Shown here one piece after another: positions 1 through 6,619 of a DNA stretch of 18,656 nt. The notes below the pieces were generated by a model, which worked only from the letters and a program-made list of their open reading frames with translations, had not been told where the DNA came from and made no database searches. The translations under genes were made by a program, and so were the position numbers. The stretch covers positions 1 to 18,656 of the forward strand of contig JAFGXK010000276.1 of NCBI GenBank assembly GCA_016936695.1, given 5' to 3'. Position 1 is the stretch's first letter, and every line of letters starts with the position of its first letter. Source of the stretch: Bacteroidales bacterium (lineage in GTDB: Bacteria; Bacteroidota; Bacteroidia; Bacteroidales; VadinHA17).

Positions 1-1
1 A

Positions 2-757
2 TTCGACGGAACAGACCTTTCAGGGATAATAAAGGGTAAGCAGAAACCTTTCGACAGGCTCATCTTTTCGCGTCAGGGCAATCAGCCCATTGAGCTCTGC
101 AACAGCTCTGTCCGAAACAACACATACAGACTGGTATTGACAACCAGGGATACATTGCTCTATAACCTTAAAGAAGATCCTGAACAGCTTAATGACATTG
201 CTTCAAAAGAGAAAGCAACAACACTCTCATTGCTTGATGAACTGGTCAGACATAATAAGGATTTGATTTCCAACTATCAGTCTGTTACAACGATTGAGGC
301 AGGATTCGCAGGAGAAAGGAGCTTTACTTTGCCAGTACAGGATGCTGCACTTTCAGGAAATATTAGATACTCCAGTATTCATCCCAACCAGTCACATACT
401 GAAAACTGGATACAAGCCGGGGATTCCATTCTATGGACGCTTAATATTAACAACAAGGGCACTTACAAGGTCGAAATGCAGTATGGATGCCCTGAAAGAG
501 AAACAGGCAGCCGGTTGGTATTAAATACCGGCTCTGGTAAGGTTTTGTTCAGGATCAGTGAACCGTTTGAATCTGCAGTTCTTCCGGAAAAAGACTATGT
601 TAAACGCAGCGAATCAGTTGAACGCACATGGTCGTGGATGGATATCGGCACTGTTACATTAAATGAGGGTAAGGAGTACATTTCTCTCAAGCTTATTAAC
701 AAAAGTCATGAAGAAGCCGGACTTATTAAATCGCTGAAATTTACAAGGATCAATTAA
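2..757 (+). CDS. Sulfatase, C-terminal part, with extra C-terminal beta domain (5' truncated)
   Basis: The reading frame is open from the first complete codon at base 2, so the gene begins before the window and only its last 251 residues are visible. The first 70 or so residues match the end of type I (formylglycine-dependent) sulfatases: GKQKPFDRLIF, then NNTYRLVLTTRDTLLYNL and KEDPEQLNDIA, the usual 'structure-of-the-product' tail after the catalytic domain. The catalytic serine/cysteine and metal ligands are outside the window. A further stretch of about 130 residues follows (roughly bases 355-754), rich in alternating hydrophobic residues and ending ISLKLINK...LIKSLKFTRIN, which resembles a small beta-sandwich of the carbohydrate-binding kind. 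The stop TAA shares its last base with the ATG of the next sulfatase, which implies translational coupling. Sulfatase identity is likely; function of the extra domain is inferred. Confidence 0.82.
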   Translation, partial: FDGTDLSGIIKGKQKPFDRLIFSRQGNQPIELCNSSVRNNTYRLVLTTRDTLLYNLKEDPEQLNDIASKEKATTLSLLDELVRHNKDLISNYQSVTTIEAGFAGERSFTLPVQDAALSGNIRYSSIHPNQSHTENWIQAGDSILWTLNINNKGTYKVEMQYGCPERETGSRLVLNTGSGKVLFRISEPFESAVLPEKDYVKRSESVERTWSWMDIGTVTLNEGKEYISLKLINKSHEEAGLIKSLKFTRIN

Positions 758-2373
758 TGAATATGAGATATCAGTCTTTAACCTTGAAGGGGATCGCTTC
801 CCTGGCATTAACCTTTACTGCGTGTTCAACTGCAACGCACCAGCAGAAGCCGAACATTATTCTCATACTTGCCGACGATATGGGATTTTCCGATATCGGA
901 TGCTTCGGTTCGGAAATTAAAACCCCAAACCTCGACAGCCTTGCATCCAAAGGTATCCGGATGACACAGTTTTATAATGCTTCCCGCAGCTGCCCGTCAC
1001 GGGCATCACTTCTGACCGGACTTTATCAGCACCAGGCGGGAGTGGGAGATATGGTTTCAGACCTTGGCTATCCATCTTACAAGGGATATCTTAATAATAA
1101 ATGTGTTACCCTTGCAGAAGCTTTGAAGTACAATGGTTACAAAACATATATGTCGGGAAAATGGCATGTGGGAGGAAAACCTGAGGTTCACCCGCTTAAC
1201 AGAGGATTTAACAGATATTTCGGACTGATAGATGGCGCAGGAAGTTATTTTGAGAGAAAGGCTTACAGGTTAAATCAGAAACCTCCGCGCTGGATGCTCG
1301 ACAGCACGGATTATGATCCGCCTGAGACCGGATTCTATCTGACCGATGCAATAACCGACTATGCTATCTCATTTCTGAAGGAAGACCCGCCTGGTGAAGA
1401 TCCATTTTTTCTTTATCTTGCATATACTGCTCCACACTGGCCGCTTCACGCACTTCCGGAAGATATTGCCAGATACAGGGGAAGATATTTTAAGGGATGG
1501 GATGTTACCAGAGAAGAAAGATATCATAGGATGAAGAAAATGGGAATAATAAGTGAAGCATCTAAACTTTCACCACGGGATGAAATGGCACCAGACTGGG
1601 ACACGCTTTCAGATGAAGACAAGGATATGTGGGACCTTAGGATGTCAGTTTATGCTGCTATGATAGACAGACTTGACCAGAATATCGGACGTATTGTTAA
1701 TTATTTAACAGAGTCGGATGAGATCAGCAATACCATGATAATTTTCATGGCCGATAATGGCGGATGTCATGAGCCAATAAAAAACAGGGGTAATTATCTG
1801 CCAACTTCAGCTGAGACCGGTACGCGTGAATCATTTGACTCATACGAATATCCATGGGCTAATGTCAGTAACACGCCTTTCAGGATGTTCAAGCACTGGG
1901 TACATGAAGGAGGTATTTCAACACCGTTTATTGCATTTTATCCCGCCAGGATACCTGGTAACCGGTTATACCACCAGCCCGGACATATAATAGACATTAT
2001 GCCGACACTTATTGATATTTCAGGCGGTATTTATCCTGAAGAATTTAATGGACGGGAAATACTGCCAATGGAAGGTATCAGTCTTGTTCCAGCTTTTTCA
2101 GGGAAAGATTCTGAAAGACCAAATCCTCTTTTCTGGGAGCATGAGGGAAACAGAGCTGTCAGGGACGGTGATTGGAAACTGGTATCGGAATATGATTATT
2201 CAAAAAAGGAGTTTAATCCATGGGAGCTATATAATCTAAGGGAGGACAGGTCGGAACTTGATGATTTAAGCTATGATTTTCCGGAAGTAAGAAATGAATT
2301 AATTCGGGAATATGAGGCATGGACTGCAAGATCAGGAGTAGTGCCCAGAGAGGAAATAGACAGAAGAAAATGA
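757..2373 (+). CDS. Ser-type arylsulfatase (S1 family), exported
   Basis: This is a complete 538-residue type I sulfatase that would hydrolyse sulfate esters, probably on a glycan, outside the cytoplasm. An N-terminal hydrophobic segment (residues 11-22) ends in FTAC (Cys23), a plausible but imperfect lipobox. Metal ligands are visible at D40-D41 (LADDMG) and D333-N334 (MADNGG). The active-site signature is S78-C79-P80-S81-R82 followed by ASLLTG. Aligned to the family pattern C/S-x-P-x-R, the residue converted to formylglycine is Ser78, so maturation should need the radical-SAM enzyme anSME, which is not in the window. GKWHVGG (134-140) and TAPHWP (225-230) supply further sulfate-pocket residues. 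The C-terminal part has the usual RDGDWKLV and WELYNLREDRSEL tail. Its ATG overlaps the preceding sulfatase stop by one base, so the two are co-translated. The substrate is not readable from the sequence. Confidence 0.93.
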   Translation: MNMRYQSLTLKGIASLALTFTACSTATHQQKPNIILILADDMGFSDIGCFGSEIKTPNLDSLASKGIRMTQFYNASRSCPSRASLLTGLYQHQAGVGDMVSDLGYPSYKGYLNNKCVTLAEALKYNGYKTYMSGKWHVGGKPEVHPLNRGFNRYFGLIDGAGSYFERKAYRLNQKPPRWMLDSTDYDPPETGFYLTDAITDYAISFLKEDPPGEDPFFLYLAYTAPHWPLHALPEDIARYRGRYFKGWDVTREERYHRMKKMGIISEASKLSPRDEMAPDWDTLSDEDKDMWDLRMSVYAAMIDRLDQNIGRIVNYLTESDEISNTMIIFMADNGGCHEPIKNRGNYLPTSAETGTRESFDSYEYPWANVSNTPFRMFKHWVHEGGISTPFIAFYPARIPGNRLYHQPGHIIDIMPTLIDISGGIYPEEFNGREILPMEGISLVPAFSGKDSERPNPLFWEHEGNRAVRDGDWKLVSEYDYSKKEFNPWELYNLREDRSELDDLSYDFPEVRNELIREYEAWTARSGVVPREEIDRRK

Positions 2374-2436
2374 TCTTTCGCAGGCTAAAAAAGAGGAATT
2401 ACAGAATAGGCTGTTAATTTAAATAAGAACCGAACC

Positions 2437-3321
2437 ATGAAAAAAATGCAAAAGCAGTATTCAAGAAGAAGTTTTGTTGAAAAAACTGTCTTGCTGGGTG
2501 CAGCCGGACTGGCGGCACCTGGTTTATTAAGTCAATCGAAAGCCATCCCAACCCGTCATATGACGAAGGATGATATTTCACTTGCTCAATGGGCACTGGT
2601 GCAGGAGATCAGGGATGGTAAATGGAAGAACCTCGATTTTCCACGGATTGCGAGGGAGGATTTCGGATTGAACGGGATTGAGTTTGTGAATACACTGTTT
2701 GAAGTGCCAACAGTGAGCTATCTCAATCAATTGAAAAAGAATGCGGACACTCATGGGGTAAAGATGGTATTGATAATGGTTGACTCAGAAGGAGATGGAT
2801 GTGAACCAACATCCGGATTAAGAAAGCAGTTCGTGATCAATCACAAGAAGTGGATTGATATCGCGCATTATCTGGGTTGTCATGCCATCCGAACCAACTG
2901 CAGGGGACCGCAGGATGTTAATAAGGACGAGGCCCTGAAGTGGGCGGCAGAGTCGTACAACATGCTGTTGGAATATGCAGTTCCTGCCGGAATCAGTGTA
3001 TGCATTGAAAATCATGGAGGAGTGTCAAATGATGCTGACTGGATGGTAGCACTCCTGAAAGAAGTGGACAACCTTTATTTTGGCTCTTATCCCGACTGGC
3101 GGACACCGGCTCAGGATTTCGATAATGTGGAATATCTTGAAAAGATGCTGCCCTGGGCTGTGGGATTGTCATACCGGAACCAGCCGACGGAAGAGCTTAC
3201 GGCAAAGATGATAAAAATGTGTCATGATGGTGGTTACAGAGGATGGTACGGGATCGAATCATCCGGACGGGAAGCCATTTTGACCGGCAAGACGCTTCTT
3301 AAAAAATACCTTGCAATCTGA
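2437..3321 (+). CDS. Tat-exported sugar isomerase/epimerase-like TIM-barrel protein
   Basis: The 294-residue product starts with a twin-arginine signal: SRRSFVEKT (R10-R11) followed by the hydrophobic run LLGAAGLAAPGLL. It should therefore be exported folded, probably carrying a metal. The rest matches the AP-endonuclease-2/xylose-isomerase-like TIM-barrel superfamily: GIEFVN (E82), ISVCIENHGG (E191), a SYPDW turn (D220) and YGIESSG (E274) sit where the acidic metal ligands of this fold lie. Such proteins are usually annotated 'sugar phosphate isomerase/epimerase', but export makes a phosphorylated substrate unlikely. In Bacteroidota some relatives act on oxidised (3-keto) sugars, a possible role here. 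It lies 63 bp after the sulfatase in the same direction, probably in one operon, and ends at the palindromic repeat array. Fold is confident, reaction unknown. Confidence 0.85.
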   Translation: MKKMQKQYSRRSFVEKTVLLGAAGLAAPGLLSQSKAIPTRHMTKDDISLAQWALVQEIRDGKWKNLDFPRIAREDFGLNGIEFVNTLFEVPTVSYLNQLKKNADTHGVKMVLIMVDSEGDGCEPTSGLRKQFVINHKKWIDIAHYLGCHAIRTNCRGPQDVNKDEALKWAAESYNMLLEYAVPAGISVCIENHGGVSNDADWMVALLKEVDNLYFGSYPDWRTPAQDFDNVEYLEKMLPWAVGLSYRNQPTEELTAKMIKMCHDGGYRGWYGIESSGREAILTGKTLLKKYLAI

Positions 3322-3333
3322 TATCGATTGAAC

Positions 3334-3556
3334 CAGGTTAACATTAGTGCATTCGTGGCTACTGCTTTTTGCCACTAATGCACGAATAAGAATAAGATTT
3401 TGTAAGCCGTAGAACAGGTTACCATTAGTGCATTCGTGGCTACTGTTTTTTGCCACTAATGCACGAATAAGAACAAGATTTTGTATGCCGTTAAACAGGT
3501 TTTCATTAGTGCATTCGTGGCTACTATTTTTTTTGCCACTAATGCATGAATAAAAA
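3334..3556. repeat. Three tandem 81-bp units, each carrying a long imperfect palindrome
   Basis: This array fills most of the 281-bp gap between two convergent genes. Units start with CAGGTT at 3334, 3415 and 3496, exactly 81 bp apart; the third is incomplete at its right end. Units 1 and 2 differ at about six positions. Each contains a 17-base left arm ATTAGTGCATTCGTGGC, a T-rich loop of 11-13 bases, and a right arm GCCACTAATGCACGAAT. The arms span 3343-3359/3371-3387, 3424-3440/3452-3468 and 3505-3521/3535-3551. The hairpin pairs 15 of 17 positions in units 1 and 2; unit 3 has one more change (cacgaat to catgaat) and a longer T run. Each arm is itself built of two near-identical octamers, CATTAGTG and CATTCGTG. 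It looks like a REP-like palindromic element that has multiplied locally. It may also serve as a bidirectional terminator or mRNA 3' stabiliser for the flanking genes; that is inference. Confidence 0.93.
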
Positions 3557-3602
3557 GTGGAATCCTATTGATTTGTTACGCTGAAAAAAAGTCAACCAGC
3601 AA

Positions 3603-4985
3603 CTATTTTACAGTCAGCCTTAAACTGTCAAGCATTCTTTTATACTGTTCAATTTGGCTATAATGAACATCTGAATTTATGAGGTTTTTTATTTCTCCGG
3701 GGTCACTCCTGAGGTCATAAAATTCCCTGCTGCTATCGGGCAGTTCGTAGTAGTTTATGTATTTGTAACCAGGACTTATCACCGCTTCGGATTTTGGTAA
3801 TCCGGGATGATCAAAACGATGTTCATAAAAGAATCTGTCCCTCCATTCCGGATCTTCCTCTTTCCAGGTATTCTGCAATGGTTCACCCTGCATGCCGGGA
3901 TCCTTTTTCAGTCCGGCAAATGTGAGAATGGTTGGAGCTATATCAATATTGAGAGCAATGGATTCGATTCTTCTTCCCTTGTTTTCTTCTTTTTCCAAAG
4001 GATTATAAATAAACAAGGGTACTCTTACCGATTCCTCATAGGGGAACCACTTTCCTGCAAGACCATGCTCCCCAAGGAAGAAACCATTGTCGCCCATCAT
4101 TATAATTATGGTATTCTCTCCAATACCAAGCTCATCAAGCCTTCTTGTCAGATTTCCAACAACATCATCAACCCCCTGTATCAGTCGGTAATAGCTTCGC
4201 ACGCTTTCCCTGAAAAGAGTATCTGTCTCGAAACGGATTTGCCATCTCCTGCGGGCTTCATTGTTCAACCTGAATTTCTCCGGGAATAATTTCCAGTATT
4301 CATCACCACCCGACTCCGGCCTGGGGTAATCAAGATCCGTGTAATATTCCGAATATCTTTCGTTGTAAATAAACTGCCGTGGATCTGAATCCTCGACATG
4401 AGGTGCTTTAAAACTTACTGACAGACAAAAGGGAGCCTCTCCTCCATACTGCGATAAAAAGTCTTCTATTCGGGAGTTGACAATATCCGTATAATGAGTC
4501 ATCTTACCGGTAGAATCAAAATTCTCATATCTTGGCTGGATTACCTTCTCGCATCCCCAGAAATCATACATCTCAGCAGGCTGCTTTTCGAGTCCTACAC
4601 CATATTTCCCGATGAAACCTATCTTATAGCCAGCCTGATTTTTAAGAATCAGAGGGTAGGTTTTCATTAAAGCCTCTTCAGAAAAATCTGTATTAAAATC
4701 GTTGATCCCGTGTCGCGATGCATACTGCCCCGTAAGTATGCTGGCCCTGCTGACACAAGAAATTGAGGTTGTAACATATGCATTCCGGAAGATTATTCCA
4801 TGTTCAGCAAGTCTGTCGATATTGGGTGTACTGATATAACTGTTACCGGTGTAACCCATTGCATCAAAACGTTGATCGTCGGTAAGAAGAAATATTATGT
4901 TTGGAGGCGTTTCCTTATGATCACAGCTGCCTGTAAATGGCGCCAGTGCAAGAGGGATACACGAAAGAATTGTTTTTCTGTTCAT
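3603..4985 (-). CDS. Ser-type sulfatase (S1 family) with unusual S-C-V-S-R active-site motif
   Basis: A complete 460-residue type I sulfatase. The N-terminus MNRKTILSCIPLALAPFTGSC is a short signal peptide, possibly a lipoprotein signal with Cys21, although the residues before it are a poor lipobox. Metal ligands are D36-D37 (LLTDDQRFD) and D299-N300 (MGDNGFFLGEHG); H196 (KAPH), K127 (GKYG) and K312 (AGKW) are at expected sulfate-pocket positions. The active-site segment reads TTSIS-CVSRASILTG. The residue in the formylglycine position is Ser76, and the proline normally two residues later is valine (V78). The GEHGLAGKWFPYEESVRVPL stretch resembles the GlcNAc-6-sulfatase-like branch of S1 enzymes. 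The C-terminus has the usual EFYDLRSDPGEIKNL tail. It faces the preceding genes tail to tail and is divergent from the next one. The natural substrate is unknown. Confidence 0.92.
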   Translation of the reverse strand: MNRKTILSCIPLALAPFTGSCDHKETPPNIIFLLTDDQRFDAMGYTGNSYISTPNIDRLAEHGIIFRNAYVTTSISCVSRASILTGQYASRHGINDFNTDFSEEALMKTYPLILKNQAGYKIGFIGKYGVGLEKQPAEMYDFWGCEKVIQPRYENFDSTGKMTHYTDIVNSRIEDFLSQYGGEAPFCLSVSFKAPHVEDSDPRQFIYNERYSEYYTDLDYPRPESGGDEYWKLFPEKFRLNNEARRRWQIRFETDTLFRESVRSYYRLIQGVDDVVGNLTRRLDELGIGENTIIIMMGDNGFFLGEHGLAGKWFPYEESVRVPLFIYNPLEKEENKGRRIESIALNIDIAPTILTFAGLKKDPGMQGEPLQNTWKEEDPEWRDRFFYEHRFDHPGLPKSEAVISPGYKYINYYELPDSSREFYDLRSDPGEIKNLINSDVHYSQIEQYKRMLDSLRLTVK

Positions 4986-5154
4986 CTGTTGGTTTTAAAG
5001 TATTGGCAATATTAACATTATGCTCAATTCCCCTCAGAGGATCATGATGATGCATACTATTGCTTAAATATAATTATTATTCTTAATTTAGTAATGTTAT
5101 CGGGGATTTCCCGATTTTTAAAGTAGAATGAATTTAATAGAGTAATTCAATAAC
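4986..5154. promoter_or_regulatory. Divergent AT-rich intergenic region, presumed promoters for both flanking genes
   Basis: This 169-bp gap separates a - strand sulfatase from a + strand glycosidase-like gene, so it must hold both promoters if neither is read through. No perfect TAnnTTTG -7 element is present. The nearest matches are TACTATTG at 5055-5062 on the + strand and, on the - strand, the complement of CAATATTA at 5007-5014; each has one mismatch and neither is convincing alone. The region is strongly AT-rich from about 5055 to 5098. Confidence 0.4.
5099..5119 (+). terminator. Small GC stem-loop followed by five T, in the leader of the next gene
   Basis: ATCGGG and CCCGAT form a 6-bp stem around the loop GATTT (5099-5115), followed directly by TTTTT (5115-5119). 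The form is that of a minimal intrinsic terminator on the + strand, but no + strand gene ends just upstream. It sits about 35 bases before the ATG at 5155, so it would act as a leader hairpin or attenuator for that gene. The stem is short and it could be incidental. Confidence 0.3.
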
Positions 5155-6537
5155 ATGAGATGGTTAATGATTTTAACAGCGGCACTTATAATAGTGTCAT
5201 GTACTCTCTTGAAGAAACCGGAAAATGGTCAGATAAGACCATGGGATGAAAATCACCGTTACTGGCAGTATAATGGCAAACCTGTTCTGCTTCTCGGAGC
5301 AACGGATAACGACAACCTTTTCCAGAATGAAAATCTGGAATCACATCTTGATAGTCTGAAGAGCTTTGGGGGAAATTATATCCGAAACACAATGAGCGAC
5401 CGTGATCCCGGTAACAAGCGTGCTTTCGCACTGGCTTCACCTGGCTTATTTGATCTGGATAAATGGAATGAAGACTACTGGCAGCGTTTTGAGAATCTTT
5501 TGAAACTTACACAGGAAAGGGAAATAATAGTACAGATTGAAATATGGGACCGTTTCGACCATTCCAGGGACCCATGGCTCACCGATCCCTATAACCCGAA
5601 GAACAATATTAATTATACATATTCCGAAGCAGGTCTGGACACCATTTATCCCCTTCATCCCGGTCAGAACAAGCAGCCTTTCTTCTTCACTGTACCTGAA
5701 CTTGAAAATAATGAGTTGCTGCTGAAGTACCAGCAAAATTTTGTAAAAAAACTCCTTTCTATATCGCTTCAGTACGATAACGTACTTTACTGTATTGATA
5801 ATGAAACAAGCGGAGTGGAAGAATGGGCAATATTCTGGACCGGGTTCATAAAGGAAAATTCGGAAGGGAAAGAGATCTGCATTACTCAGATGTGGGATAA
5901 CTGGGATGTTAATTCGGAAATGCATAAACGGACACTCGACCATCCCGACAGGTATGGTTTTATAGATATTTCGCAGAACAGTCAGATTCCGGGCCGGCCA
6001 AACTGGGATAATGCACAGTATGTCTTCGATTACATCAGGGATAATCCCCGGCCGGTCAACAGTACGAAAGTATATGGAAGCGATAGCGGAAGCTGGCTCG
6101 ACAGGGGTATTACGACACAGCATGCTGTTCAGACCTTTTTCAGGAATATTGTCGGGGGCTTTGCTTCCAGCCGGTTTCACAGGCCGCCTTCGGGTCTGGG
6201 GCTAAGCCGGACTTCGATAAATTGCCTGGTTACGATCCGGCAAATTGAAGACAAAGTCAGGTTCTGGGATATTGTTCCCGCCATGGATCTGCTTAAAAAC
6301 AATGAGGATTATAAAGCTTTCATTTCTGCAAAGGAAGGAGAATCGTATGTTATTTATTTCACAGGTCCCGCCACTGGTGTACTCGATCTCAGTGCGTGGA
6401 ATGCATCTTTTAACATTAACTGGATTCCCGTTAACAAGGCTGATTGGGACATGCAGGGAACTATAAAAGGAGGAGGTCAGGTGGAAATAACTTCGGAATA
6501 TCCGGGAGACGCTTTTGCAGTTTTGACACGCAATTAA
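5155..6537 (+). CDS. Lipoprotein, clan-A glycoside-hydrolase-like TIM barrel of uncharacterised family
   Basis: The 460-residue product has a clear lipoprotein signal, MRWLMILTAALIIVSC, with Cys16 after IVS, so it is probably membrane-anchored in the periplasm or on the surface. The body begins with WDENHRYWQYNGKPVLLLGATDNDNLFQ-like sequence (residues 30-57), typical of uncharacterised exported TIM-barrel proteins in Bacteroidota and Planctomycetota. The repeated beta-alpha pattern includes NYIRNT (74-79) and VQIEIWDRFD (126-135). N216-E217 in YCIDNETS is in the place of the acid/base 'NE' of clan GH-A. At the usual nucleophile strand one finds VYGSDSGSW (D310) rather than a glutamate. The last 70 or so residues (from EGESYVIYF) form a small beta domain like the 'collagen-binding' tail of DUF4038-type proteins. 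Neighbouring sulfatases suggest a sulfated glycan. The enzymatic reaction is not established. Confidence 0.82.
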   Translation: MRWLMILTAALIIVSCTLLKKPENGQIRPWDENHRYWQYNGKPVLLLGATDNDNLFQNENLESHLDSLKSFGGNYIRNTMSDRDPGNKRAFALASPGLFDLDKWNEDYWQRFENLLKLTQEREIIVQIEIWDRFDHSRDPWLTDPYNPKNNINYTYSEAGLDTIYPLHPGQNKQPFFFTVPELENNELLLKYQQNFVKKLLSISLQYDNVLYCIDNETSGVEEWAIFWTGFIKENSEGKEICITQMWDNWDVNSEMHKRTLDHPDRYGFIDISQNSQIPGRPNWDNAQYVFDYIRDNPRPVNSTKVYGSDSGSWLDRGITTQHAVQTFFRNIVGGFASSRFHRPPSGLGLSRTSINCLVTIRQIEDKVRFWDIVPAMDLLKNNEDYKAFISAKEGESYVIYFTGPATGVLDLSAWNASFNINWIPVNKADWDMQGTIKGGGQVEITSEYPGDAFAVLTRN

Positions 6538-6559
6538 TGAAAGATTGCCTGTTGATATC

Positions 6560-6601
6560 AAAAAAATATCATAATACTATAAAAAAATATCATAATACTA
6601 T
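6560..6601 (+). repeat. Perfect 21-bp tandem duplication just upstream of a start codon
   Basis: Bases 6560-6580 and 6581-6601 are identical. Each copy is seven A followed by TATCATAATACTAT. A degenerate third stretch (AAAAAGATATAATAAAG) continues to the ATG at 6620. The duplication therefore occupies the leader or promoter of the GH5-like gene, the whole gap from the preceding stop being only 82 bp. The period is about two helical turns. It may alter promoter spacing or A-rich ribosome loading; this is inferred from position only. Confidence 0.92.
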
Positions 6602-6619
6602 CAAAAAGATATAATAAAG

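Noticed and set aside
3259..3456. 65-codon - strand reading frame across the repeat array
   Set aside because: Its repeated peptide (SSHECTN) is just the translation of the palindromic DNA repeat, and it runs antisense into the end of the TIM-barrel gene.
3334..3556. Possible CRISPR array
   Set aside because: The repeated units are contiguous 81-bp blocks that differ by point changes. There are no unique spacers of constant length between short identical repeats and no cas genes.
3807..4289. 160-codon + strand reading frame
   Set aside because: It is a shadow opposite the third sulfatase, whose metal-binding motifs are in the - frame.
5446..6180. 244-codon - strand reading frame
   Set aside because: It lies wholly antisense to a well-supported lipoprotein gene with motifs in the + frame, and its protein has no recognisable domain or start context.
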